Below are positions 17,067-23,804 of a stretch of 24,271 bases of DNA, piece by piece. Each line of letters opens with the position of its first letter. Position 1 is the stretch's first letter. Source of the DNA: CAYVUV01 sp964455095 (GTDB lineage Bacteria; Desulfobacterota; Binatia; HRBIN30; CADEER01); contig CAYVUV010000419.1 in the NCBI GenBank assembly GCA_964455095.1, forward strand, positions 1 to 24,271. Reading direction: 5' to 3'. The position numbers and the translations under genes are program-made. The notes under the pieces are model-generated. The model did not search any database, was not told the origin of the DNA, and worked only from the letters and a program-made list of their open reading frames with translations.

Positions 17067-17537
17067 GTGCCCGCTGCGCTGACCGTCGAGCCCATGACCG
17101 CGGCGGATCTGCCGCAGATCATGGAGATCGAGCGCCTCGTCTTTCCGCAGCCGTGGACGCCGGGTCTATTCCTCCACGAGCTGAAGATCCCATTCTCGCG
17201 CTCGCGGGTAGTGCGCGCCGCCAACGGCGACCGCGCGCTGCTCGGCTACGTCTGCTGGTGGGTGGTCGGCGACGAGGTGCACATCCTCAATCTCGCGGTG
17301 CATCCCGAACGCCAGCGCGGCGGCATCGGGCGCCGGCTGGTGCATCTGGTGTTGGACGACGCCGTGCAGCAGCGCGCCGCCAGCGTCAGTCTCGAAGTGC
17401 GTCGCGACAATAGCGCGGCGCTCGATCTGTATCGCTCGCTGGGCTTCAGCCAGAGCGGACTGCGGCGCAACTATTACGGGCGCGGCGAAGACGCGATCAT
17501 CATGATCCGGCACCTGGCGCCCCCCGCCGCCACCTGA
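17067..17537 (+). CDS. rimI: Ribosomal-protein-alanine N-acetyltransferase RimI
   Basis: A 156-residue GNAT acetyltransferase. It begins with the typical LTVEPMTAADLPQIMEIE, has PWTPGLFLHEL in the acceptor region, the acetyl-CoA pyrophosphate loop VHPERQRGGIGRRLV, and the RimI-characteristic LEVRRDNSAALDLYRSLGF followed by RRNYYGRGEDAIIM. RimI acetylates the N-terminal Ala of ribosomal protein S18; related GNATs in bacteria may modify other N-termini. The start is taken as GTG 17067, after AGGGA; ATG 17094 is an alternative that would cut the first strand. It is 25 bases after the KASIII gene and followed by a hairpin, so it probably ends this transcript. Confidence 0.9.
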   Translation: MPAALTVEPMTAADLPQIMEIERLVFPQPWTPGLFLHELKIPFSRSRVVRAANGDRALLGYVCWWVVGDEVHILNLAVHPERQRGGIGRRLVHLVLDDAVQQRAASVSLEVRRDNSAALDLYRSLGFSQSGLRRNYYGRGEDAIIMIRHLAPPAAT

Positions 17538-17564
17538 CACCTTCCCGCCTGCCCCATCTCACGG

Positions 17565-17585
17565 CCACCCCGGATCGGGGCGTGG
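17565..17585 (+). terminator. Hairpin downstream of rimI
   Basis: CCACCCCG pairs with CGGG...GTGG around a GAT loop, with a two-base bulge on the 3' side; outer bases CACGG and CCGTG can extend it. There is no T-run. It is the best candidate end for the 13702-17537 gene set. Confidence 0.35.
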
Positions 17586-17607
17586 CAAGTGCCGTGCGGG
17601 AATGCCG

Positions 17608-17635
17608 TTGACGCTGCTTCCACGAGAGTGGTATC
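17608..17635 (+). promoter_or_regulatory. Candidate promoter for the secreted anchored protein
   Basis: TTGACG (17608-17613) and GGTATC (17630-17635) are separated by 16 bases. The -35 is good, the -10 poor. A CCAC-GAGA-GTGG inverted repeat lies in the spacer. The rest of the 190-base gap after rimI shows only the hairpin at 17565-17585. Confidence 0.3.
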
Positions 17636-17727
17636 CGTGCGGCACCGCGGGAGACTCGTCCCACGTCGAGACAGCCGGCGTCTATTGCCGCCTGCCGCAT
17701 CCCCGGGCGCCTGAGCAAGGAGGAGCA

Positions 17728-18855
17728 ATGAAGAAGACGCTGATCCGGCACGGGAGCGTGTTCGTGGCCTTGTGCGTGGTCGCCTTCGCGTCGGCACCGG
17801 TCGATGGGGCTGTCTTCCAGCAGTTCTTCGTGTCGAGCAACAACAAGCTGTACTACGTCCTCTCCTCGACCCCGAGCTCGGGCATCGGCATCCAGGTGAC
17901 GAGCCTCATGATGAGCACCGGCACGGCCATCCCCATCAACGAGACGCTCAACAATCCGCCTGACGCCGTGCTGACCTCGGTCTCGACGCAGCTCACGGGC
18001 TCGATCCTCCAAGTCCCGCCGCTGAGCAACATCAAACGCACCGCCGTGCTGACGGGGTTCGCCGCCAACCAGATCGTCAACGGCGACAACTCGCCCACCA
18101 ACGGCGAGTTCGACGTCACGGCCAACAACGGCGACGGCTTGCTGATCCTGCCGGGCGGGACGCGCACGGTGTCATTCAACGGCTCCGGGACCGAAGCGGT
18201 GCAGGACATCACGTCGTCCAGTGGTTCCGGAACGACCCTCGTTCCCGCCGCCGCCACGACCACTGTCTCGCGGCGACTCGGACTGACGATCCAGAACGCG
18301 GCGACGATCGTCTTTCCCAATCCGGCGACCTCGGTCGTGACCTCTGTCGGAGCGACATGTGCCGGGGGGACATGCGCAGCCGGGATCGCGTGCAATCCGG
18401 CGATGGACGCCGGTGCGGATACCGCGGCGTGCGGTGGCTGTAGCGGCTCGTGCACCAACTACGGGGGCGAGGTCGCCACCCAGAACGTCACGCTCGACGA
18501 CACCGTCAACACGCGGGTCGGCAATGACGCCAGCGGCGCCGATCAGGAGAGCGTCGTCGATGGCTTCCTGCTGCAGAACACCGTCGACCTCATCGTGTTC
18601 ATGGTCGACGGCACCGGCCGCTCGGCCTTCGGTCTGAGCGCATCGGGCTTCGCCGTCGAGGCGGTCGAGCTGGAATCACGCAACGTGCTCGCGTCGACCG
18701 GCGACAGCGACAACGGCAGCTTTCGGATGACGCAAGAGATGCGGCCGAGCCCGACACCAGGCACTCCGGCGCCGGCGGCGTCGGACTCGATGCTGATCGC
18801 ATTGGCGCTGGCGTTGGTCGTCTGGGGCAGCTACCGCCTGCGCCCACCAGTCTGA
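17728..18855 (+). CDS. Secreted protein with Cys-rich insert and C-terminal membrane anchor (function unknown)
   Basis: A 375-residue exported protein of unknown function. The ATG at 17728 is fixed by AAGGAGGAG four bor so bases upstream and by a classical signal peptide (MKKTLIRHGSVFVALCVVAF, cleavage near residue 28). The mature part is rich in Ser, Thr, Asn, Gly and Val with few charged residues, like surface beta-rich proteins. Residues about 211-250 carry a Cys cluster (CAGGTCAAGIAC, then CGGCSGSC). The C-terminus has a Pro-rich spacer PSPTPGTPAPAA, a hydrophobic helix MLIALALALVVWG and a short tail SYRLRPPV, the three-part plan of sorting signals of the PEP-CTERM/MYXO-CTERM kind, but without a known signature motif. 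No sortase-like enzyme is in the window. Its neighbours do not suggest a role. Confidence 0.8.
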   Translation: MKKTLIRHGSVFVALCVVAFASAPVDGAVFQQFFVSSNNKLYYVLSSTPSSGIGIQVTSLMMSTGTAIPINETLNNPPDAVLTSVSTQLTGSILQVPPLSNIKRTAVLTGFAANQIVNGDNSPTNGEFDVTANNGDGLLILPGGTRTVSFNGSGTEAVQDITSSSGSGTTLVPAAATTTVSRRLGLTIQNAATIVFPNPATSVVTSVGATCAGGTCAAGIACNPAMDAGADTAACGGCSGSCTNYGGEVATQNVTLDDTVNTRVGNDASGADQESVVDGFLLQNTVDLIVFMVDGTGRSAFGLSASGFAVEAVELESRNVLASTGDSDNGSFRMTQEMRPSPTPGTPAPAASDSMLIALALALVVWGSYRLRPPV

Positions 18856-18884
18856 CCGACGTGCGGTCGCAACGTCCGCGCGGG

Positions 18885-19166
18885 TCAGCCGTCGGTGTCG
18901 GGCGTGTTGCCTTGATTCAGCGCGTCGGCGGCGGCAGCGAAGTGCTCGACGACTTCGAGCAGAACGGTGCAGTTCTGTTCGATGCGGTTCAGAAAGAGGC
19001 GATGCTCTTCGCTCAGTGCCGTCCCAACCTGATCGCGCAGCAAGTCGATGTAACCGAGAATGTTGCCGACCGGATTGCGCATGTCGTGTTCCAGCTCCTC
19101 CACCAATCGTTGCAGCGGAGGAATGGCGTTCGGGGCTGCCGAGCGGCGCGGCCGTGATGCCGTCAT
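18885..19166 (-). CDS. Orphan histidine-kinase dimerisation/phosphoacceptor (HisKA) domain protein
   Basis: A small protein, 93 residues from the ATG at 19166. The H-box EHDMRNPVGNILGYIDLL places the candidate phosphoacceptor at His27, and the second helix EEHRLFLNRIEQNCTVLLEV completes a HisKA helical hairpin. There is no HATPase_c domain downstream: the gene ends 29 bases from the convergent secreted-protein gene. The same frame is open to an ATG at 19328 (147 residues), but that longer start would overlap the trp/arg leader on the opposite strand and its extra residues are Arg-rich and featureless. No good ribosome binding site is seen for either start. It may be a phosphotransfer or dimerisation partner of a kinase elsewhere, or a decayed kinase (inference). 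Confidence 0.7.
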   Translation of the reverse strand: MTASRPRRSAAPNAIPPLQRLVEELEHDMRNPVGNILGYIDLLRDQVGTALSEEHRLFLNRIEQNCTVLLEVVEHFAAAADALNQGNTPDTDG

Positions 19167-19271
19167 GGAAGACACGCTAGCGTGAGCAAACCCGAGTTGC
19201 CACAGAGGAGATAACAACGCAAGTCGGGTGCGTCTGACCGCGCTGCGACACGACCGTGCGAGGTGGCTGCC

Positions 19272-19301
19272 TTGACTCTCCGCCAAAGCGCGGGCTATAC
19301 G
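19272..19301 (+). promoter_or_regulatory. Sigma70-type promoter of the leader-argS-trp operon
   Basis: TTGACT at 19272-19277 and TATACG at 19296-19301 with an 18-base spacer (or CTATAC with 17). This is the best -35/-10 pair seen in the window. Transcription would start near 19307, about a dozen bases before the leader-peptide ATG. Confidence 0.65.
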
Positions 19302-19319
19302 ACGAGGACTTCTTTGCTC

Positions 19320-19400
19320 ATGGGACACAATCCAAAGCAGTTCCTCGCGGACAAGAGGACCAGGTGGGGCTGGCGTACGGAGGATGAAAAAACGGCTTGA
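19320..19400 (+). CDS. Candidate trp/arg attenuation leader peptide (trpL-like)
   Basis: A 26-codon open frame from ATG 19320 to TGA 19398. Codons 13-19 read R-T-R-W-G-W-R: Arg AGG at 19356 and 19362, Trp TGG at 19365 and 19371, Arg CGT at 19374. Trp is the rarest amino acid, and AGG is scarce in this GC-rich region, where CGC and CGG dominate. The operon downstream encodes arginyl-tRNA synthetase and the first tryptophan enzymes, so the control codons match its products. As in E. coli trpL, the Trp codons precede the terminator's 5' arm by about 60 bases and the stop precedes it by about 34. GAGGA at 19304-19308 could serve as ribosome binding site if the transcript starts far enough upstream; otherwise the 5' leader is very short. 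It overlaps the argS start in another frame by 17 bases. Not experimentally known; inferred from layout. Confidence 0.62.
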   Translation: MGHNPKQFLADKRTRWGWRTEDEKTA

Positions 19401-21096
19401 GGGGCTGCTTCAGCACGCACTAGAACACGCATCAAAGGGGGGAGCGCTGAAGTTCAAGAGCCTCCCCCCTTTGTTTTTCGAGGTCCCGCGCGACACGCAG
19501 TTCGGTGATCTGGCCTCCACGGTAGCCCTCGGGCTGGCGCGCGAGGAGCGGCGCGCCCCGCGTGCGATTGCCGAGATCATCGTGGCCCACCTGGAGGATC
19601 CCGACGGGATCCTCGCCGGCGTCGAGATCGCCGGACCCGGCTACCTCAACTTTCGCTTCTCACCGCGCTTCTGGCGCGAATGCCTGGTCGAGACCGAGCG
19701 ACCCGACTACGGGTTGCCGAACCTCGGCCAAGGTCGACGCGTGCTGGTCGAATTCGTCAGCACCAATCCCACCGGTCCGCTTCACGTCGGCCACGGCCGT
19801 GGGGCGGTGACCGGCGATGTGATCGCCCGCCTGCTCGGCGCCGCCGGATATGCGGTCGTGCGAGAATACTACGTCAACGACGCCGGGCAGCAGATCGTGA
19901 CCCTCGGTCGTTCGGTCTTCGCGCGGCTGCTGCAGGCGTATGGCCTCGATGCGCCGATTCCGGAAGACGGGTATCCCGGCGACTATCTGCGCGAGCTGGT
20001 CGAGCTGCATCGCGACGAGCTGGCCGGCGAGGTGGCGCGGGCAGCCGGACGTGCGCTGCCGCCGGCGGATGCGGTCCCAGGCTTTCTGCGGGAGTTGAGC
20101 GAGCAGGCCGTCGAGCCCTGCGGCGCGCGCGCGGCGGTGTGGTTGCTGGAAGAAATCAAGGCGGACATGCACTGCCTCGGCGTCACCGTGGACAGCTTCG
20201 TCAGCGAAGTGGCCTTGCGCGCGGCCGGCACGATCGAGGCGGGGCTGGACGCGCTCGCGCAGCGCCAGCTGCTGTACGACGCGGATGGGGCGCGGTGGTT
20301 CCGCTCGACCGAGTTTGGCGACGAGAAGGACCGTGTCGTGCAGCGCTCGAACGGCGACCTCACGTATTTCGCCGGCGACATCGGCTATCACCAGCAGAAG
20401 CTGGCGCGCGGATTCGACGAGCTGATCAACGTCTGGGGTGCCGACCACCACGGCTACATCAAGCGCGTCGAGGCCGCCATCGCGGCTCTCGGCAGTGATC
20501 CGAAGCGGTTGCGGGTGGTGCTGGTCCAACTGGTCCGCCTCACCCGCGGCGGCGAGCCGGTGCGTATGGGCAAGCGCACGGGCGAGTTCGTCACCATGCG
20601 CGAGGTCGTGGAGGAGGTGGGAGCGGACGCGACGCGATTCTTCTTCCTGATGCGCAAGGCCGACAGCCATCTCGACTTCGATCTCGACCTGGCGAAGAAG
20701 CAATCGGCGGAGAATCCGGTCTTCTACGTTCAGTACGCCCATGCGCGCATCTGCAGTCTGCTGCGCCAGGCCGAGACGGCCGGGGTGCGCCTCCCGGCGA
20801 CCGCTGCCGAGGCGGCGCTGGAGCGGCTGAACAGCGCCGAGGAGCAGGAAGTGGTGACGCTCCTCGCGCGCTTTCCGGACATCGTCGAGGATGCCGCGCT
20901 CGAGCTCGAGCCGCACAAGATTGTTTTCCACCTGATCGAGCTGGCCGGGGCGTTTCACCGGTTCTACAATCGGCATCGGGTGGTGGGAGTCGAGCCGGAC
21001 CTCGGCGCGGCGCGGCTGTATCTCGCCGTCGCCGCGCGGCGCGTGCTGCGCACCGGTTTGGAACTGTTGGGCGTGCGCGCGCCGGAGTCGATGTAG
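19384..21096 (+). CDS. argS: Arginyl-tRNA synthetase
   Basis: A 570-residue class I synthetase charging tRNA-Arg. The N-terminal Add-1 domain runs from the ATG (MKKRLEGLLQHALEHA, then FEVPRDTQFGDLASTVA). The HIGH motif is PLHVGHGRGAVTGD, with HVGH at 134-137. The block FAGDIGYHQQKLARGFDEL is followed by NVWGADHHGYIKRVEA. The KMSKS-equivalent is VRMGKRTGEFVTM (Lys397), and the anticodon-binding domain follows from YVQYAHARICSLLRQ to the C-terminal LGVRAPESM. The start is supported by alignment of the first residues with the family; unusually, GGAGG abuts the ATG directly, so initiation may depend on ribosomes ending the overlapping leader peptide. A strong intrinsic terminator lies within codons 17-32. 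The SPOR gene starts 5 bases after the stop. Confidence 0.97.
   Translation: MKKRLEGLLQHALEHASKGGALKFKSLPPLFFEVPRDTQFGDLASTVALGLAREERRAPRAIAEIIVAHLEDPDGILAGVEIAGPGYLNFRFSPRFWRECLVETERPDYGLPNLGQGRRVLVEFVSTNPTGPLHVGHGRGAVTGDVIARLLGAAGYAVVREYYVNDAGQQIVTLGRSVFARLLQAYGLDAPIPEDGYPGDYLRELVELHRDELAGEVARAAGRALPPADAVPGFLRELSEQAVEPCGARAAVWLLEEIKADMHCLGVTVDSFVSEVALRAAGTIEAGLDALAQRQLLYDADGARWFRSTEFGDEKDRVVQRSNGDLTYFAGDIGYHQQKLARGFDELINVWGADHHGYIKRVEAAIAALGSDPKRLRVVLVQLVRLTRGGEPVRMGKRTGEFVTMREVVEEVGADATRFFFLMRKADSHLDFDLDLAKKQSAENPVFYVQYAHARICSLLRQAETAGVRLPATAAEAALERLNSAEEQEVVTLLARFPDIVEDAALELEPHKIVFHLIELAGAFHRFYNRHRVVGVEPDLGAARLYLAVAARRVLRTGLELLGVRAPESM
19408..19452 (+). promoter_or_regulatory. Candidate antiterminator pairing
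   Basis: CTTCAGC (19408-19414) is perfectly complementary to GCTGAAG (19446-19452), with a possible G-U pair extending it. The second segment lies in the loop and inner stem of the terminator at 19434-19478, so the two structures are mutually exclusive. A ribosome at the leader stop (19398-19400) would cover part of the first segment; one stalled at the Trp or Arg codons would leave it free. A competing small hairpin (GCTG 19404-19407 with CAGC 19411-19414) and a pairing with GCTG at 19369-19372 could play the protector role. Confidence 0.5.
19434..19478 (+). terminator. Intrinsic terminator/attenuator inside the 5' end of argS
   Basis: AAAGGGGGGAG (19434-19444) pairs perfectly with CTCCCCCCTTT (19462-19472), an 11-bp stem. 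It is extended inward by GCT/AGC (19446-19448 with 19459-19461) across one bulged base, and is followed by GTTTTT. In a GC-rich window where T-runs are rare this is by far the strongest intrinsic terminator I see. It sits 50 to 95 bases into the argS coding frame. Confidence 0.72.
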
Positions 21097-21101
21097 GTCT
21101 T

Positions 21102-21710
21102 ATGGCGAGTCGGCGTAGCTCAGGCCTGTCCATCGGCCAACTCATCACCCTGATTTTCGGCTTCCTTCTCGCCTCGGTGGTCATCTTCGTCTTTGGGCTC
21201 TGGGTCGGGCGGGATCTCGCGGAACAACGCCTGGCCAATGAACGGCAGGTCATCCGCCTGCCGGTGGTCACGCCGACGCGGCCTCCGGAGGTGGCGGAGA
21301 AACAGGCGACCGGCACGCCCATGGCCGTCGCGGCTGCCGCCGCGACACCGACGGTGGCGCACGCATTGCCGACGGCGACGCGCACGCAGCTCGCCGCGCA
21401 GCCAACTCCCACGCGCCCGGGGCGGATGGTGCCGTGGGTGGCGACGCCCACGCGTCCGGCCGCGGCCACGACCGGCAGTGGATGGACCGTGCAAGTCAAT
21501 GCCACCACCGATGCGGTGCAGGCCGTCGTGTTGGCACGCAAGCTGCGCGCCAAGGGGTACGACGCCTACACCGTGCAAGGGCCGATCGGGGGCGTGAACT
21601 GGTATCGCGTGCGGGTGGGCCGCTATGCCGACAAGGAAAGCGCCAAGGCCGCGGAGGCCCGCCTGCGCCGCGAAGAGCAACTCGAAGCGGCCTACGTGAC
21701 CTCGCAGTAG
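21102..21710 (+). CDS. Membrane-anchored SPOR-domain protein
   Basis: A 202-residue bitopic inner-membrane protein. A short basic N-terminus is followed by one transmembrane helix (about residues 11-35, LITLIFGFLLASVVIFVFGL), then a periplasmic Ala/Pro/Thr-rich linker containing three copies of TPTRP, then a SPOR domain from about residue 126 (SGWTVQVNATTDAVQAVVLA, NWYRVRVGRYADKESAKAAE). SPOR domains bind denuded glycan strands at division sites, so a septal peptidoglycan role is expected. It lies 5 bases after argS and 10 bases before trpE, so it is transcribed within the same operon although functionally unrelated to either. Confidence 0.92.
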   Translation: MASRRSSGLSIGQLITLIFGFLLASVVIFVFGLWVGRDLAEQRLANERQVIRLPVVTPTRPPEVAEKQATGTPMAVAAAAATPTVAHALPTATRTQLAAQPTPTRPGRMVPWVATPTRPAAATTGSGWTVQVNATTDAVQAVVLARKLRAKGYDAYTVQGPIGGVNWYRVRVGRYADKESAKAAEARLRREEQLEAAYVTSQ

Positions 21711-21720
21711 GCTGACGGCC

Positions 21721-23202
21721 ATGTCCGCATCGTACAACCTCGAGTTCGACGCCTTCTGCGCGCTGGCCAAGCAGGGGAACCTGGTGCCGGTGTACCGGGA
21801 GATCCTTGCCGATCTGGAGACGCCGGTGTCGGCATTCCTCAAGCTCGACGACGGCGGCGACGCGTTTCTGTTGGAGAGTGTCGAGGGCGGCGAGAAGTGG
21901 GGGCGGTACAGCTTCCTCGGGGTGGCGCCGCGGCAGGTCATCGAGAGCAAGGGGACGGCGCTGCGCAGCGGTCCGCCGGGGGGGCCGTTCGAAATCCGCG
22001 AGATCCGCGATCCGCTGGTTGCGGCGCGCGACCTGCTCGGGCGTTACCGGCCGGTTGCCGTGCCCGGTCTGCCGCGCTTCTCCGGTGGGTTGGTTGGCTT
22101 CCTCGGTTACGACGTGGTGCGATCGTTCGAGCGCTTGCCGGTCTTGGCTGAAGACGATCTCGGCCATCCGGACTGCTACCTCATGCTGGTCGATACGCTG
22201 GTCGTGTTCGACAACGTGGCGCAGACCATGAAGGTCGTTTCGCACGCATTCGTCGACGGGTCGGGTGACTTGCGCACGGCGTACGAGTCGGCCTGCCGCT
22301 GCATCGATGCCCTCATCGAGCGCCTGCAGCGACCGGTGACGGCGCCGGCGTCGGTGAGCGTGACGGCGCCGCCGGTGATCCGTTCGAACTTCGAGCCCGC
22401 CGCTTACGAAGCCATTGTCCGCCGCGCCAAGGAGTACATCTTCGCCGGCGACGTCATCCAGGTCGTGCTCGCGCAGCGTTTCGAGTGTCCGCTGCGCGCC
22501 CACCCGTTCAACATCTATCGCTGCCTGCGCACGGTGAATCCGTCGCCGTACATGTTCTTCCTGCGTGTCGGCGGGCGCACGGTGCTCGGCGCCTCGCCCG
22601 AGGTCATGGTGCGCCTCGAAGGGCGGGAGGTGACCGTGCGGCCGATCGCGGGCACGCGCCCGCGCGGCACCGGCGAGCGCGAGGACCGCGAGCTCGAGCG
22701 CGAGCTGGTGGCGGATCCGAAGGAGATCGCCGAGCACATCATGTTGGTCGACCTGGGGCGCAACGACGTCGGACGGGTGGCCCGCGTCGGCACCGTCGCG
22801 GTGACCGAACGCCTGGTGGTGGAGCGCTACTCGCACGTCATGCATCTGGTCTCCAACGTGCGCGGTGAGCTCGCCGAGGGGCTCGACTGCTACGACGCCT
22901 TTCGCGCCACGTTTCCTGCCGGGACGCTCAGCGGGGCGCCCAAGATCCGCGCCATGGAGATCATCGAAGAGCTCGAGCCCGTGCGCCGCGGTGTCTACGG
23001 CGGTGCGGTCGGGTACTTCGGCTTCTCCGGCAACATGGACACGTGCATTGCCATCCGCACCATGGTGATCGATCGCGGCACGATCTACGCCGAAGCCGGC
23101 GCGGGCATTGTCGCTGACTCGGAGCCGGAGCGGGAGCACGCCGAATGCCTCAATAAATCTCGCGCCCTCTTTCAGGCCGTCAAGCTGGCTGAAATGATGT
23201 GA
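21721..23202 (+). CDS. trpE: Anthranilate synthase component I
   Basis: A 493-residue chorismate-binding enzyme forming anthranilate with TrpG-supplied ammonia, the first step of tryptophan synthesis. LLES at residues 50-53 corresponds to the Trp feedback site of the family, so allosteric inhibition is expected. The catalytic part shows GASPEVMVRLEG, RPIAGTRPRG, HIMLVDLGRNDVGRV, SGAPKIRAMEIIEELEP and GAGIVADSEPEREHAECL. The presence of the LLES element and the trpG-trpD neighbours favour TrpE over the related PabB. The stop is 2 bases before the trpG ATG. Confidence 0.97.
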   Translation: MSASYNLEFDAFCALAKQGNLVPVYREILADLETPVSAFLKLDDGGDAFLLESVEGGEKWGRYSFLGVAPRQVIESKGTALRSGPPGGPFEIREIRDPLVAARDLLGRYRPVAVPGLPRFSGGLVGFLGYDVVRSFERLPVLAEDDLGHPDCYLMLVDTLVVFDNVAQTMKVVSHAFVDGSGDLRTAYESACRCIDALIERLQRPVTAPASVSVTAPPVIRSNFEPAAYEAIVRRAKEYIFAGDVIQVVLAQRFECPLRAHPFNIYRCLRTVNPSPYMFFLRVGGRTVLGASPEVMVRLEGREVTVRPIAGTRPRGTGEREDRELERELVADPKEIAEHIMLVDLGRNDVGRVARVGTVAVTERLVVERYSHVMHLVSNVRGELAEGLDCYDAFRATFPAGTLSGAPKIRAMEIIEELEPVRRGVYGGAVGYFGFSGNMDTCIAIRTMVIDRGTIYAEAGAGIVADSEPEREHAECLNKSRALFQAVKLAEMM

Positions 23203-23204
23203 GT

Positions 23205-23777
23205 ATGTTGCTCGTCGTCGATAACTACGATTCGTTCACGTACAACCTGGTCCAGTACCTGGGCGAGCTGGGCGAGGACGTGCGAGTGTTTCGCAACGAC
23301 GCCATCACGGTCGCGGAGGTCGAGGCGCTGCACCCGCAACGGGTCGTCATTTCGCCCGGACCGTGCACGCCGAACGAAGCGGGCATCTCGGTGGCGCTGA
23401 TCCGCCAGCTGGCCGGTCGCGTGCCGATTCTCGGCGTCTGTTTGGGGCATCAGAGCATTGGCGCGGCGTTCGGTGGCCACATCGTGCGCGCGGAGCGGAT
23501 CATGCACGGCAAGACGTCGCCCATTCTGCACGATGGCCGAACCGTCTTTGCCGATGTGCCGTCGCCGTTCGATGCGACGCGCTATCACTCGCTGCTGATC
23601 GAGCGCGCCACCGTGCCCGACTGCCTGGAGATCAGCGCCTGGACCGCCGAGGGCGAGATCATGGGCGTGCGGCACCGCGAATTTCTCCTCGAAGGCATCC
23701 AGTTTCATCCGGAGTCGATTCTCACCCTGGAAGGCAAGCACCTGTTGCGCAATTTTCTCGCGCTGGCCGCCTCCTGA
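23205..23777 (+). CDS. trpG: Anthranilate synthase component II, glutamine amidotransferase
   Basis: A 190-residue class I glutamine amidotransferase delivering ammonia to TrpE. It starts with the typical MLLVVDNYDSFTYNLVQYLG, has the oxyanion region ISPGPCTPNEAG, nucleophile Cys79 in GVCLGHQ, and His168/Glu170 in FHPESILT. The ATG at 23205 fits the family's N-terminus; a GTG at 23199 overlapping the trpE stop would add two residues and cannot be excluded. The same protein may also serve PabB for p-aminobenzoate synthesis, as in organisms with a single TrpG/PabA (inference). trpD follows after 27 bases. Confidence 0.96.
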   Translation: MLLVVDNYDSFTYNLVQYLGELGEDVRVFRNDAITVAEVEALHPQRVVISPGPCTPNEAGISVALIRQLAGRVPILGVCLGHQSIGAAFGGHIVRAERIMHGKTSPILHDGRTVFADVPSPFDATRYHSLLIERATVPDCLEISAWTAEGEIMGVRHREFLLEGIQFHPESILTLEGKHLLRNFLALAAS

Positions 23778-23804
23778 GGCCGGCGCATCTCGCCCACAAC
23801 GCCC

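Noticed and set aside
17583..17597. Sigma54-like promoter (GG, ten bases, GC) before the secreted-protein gene
   Set aside because: Only the minimal GG/GC spacing matches; the -12 TTGCA is absent and it overlaps the hairpin after rimI. Chance is likely in GC-rich DNA.
18856..18884. Bidirectional terminator between the secreted protein and the HisKA gene
   Set aside because: The inverted repeat (TGACC/GGTCA with inner GACG/CGTC) is interrupted, extends into the HisKA gene and has no T-run.
19167..19328. Longer form of the HisKA protein starting at 19328
   Set aside because: The extra N-terminal residues are Arg-rich without domain features and the extension lies opposite the operon promoter and leader. 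It cannot be fully excluded.
19307..19480. T-box riboswitch in the argS leader
   Set aside because: The conserved T-box sequence (AGGGTGGNACCGCG-like) and the specifier stem were not found; the short Trp/Arg-rich frame explains the terminator better.
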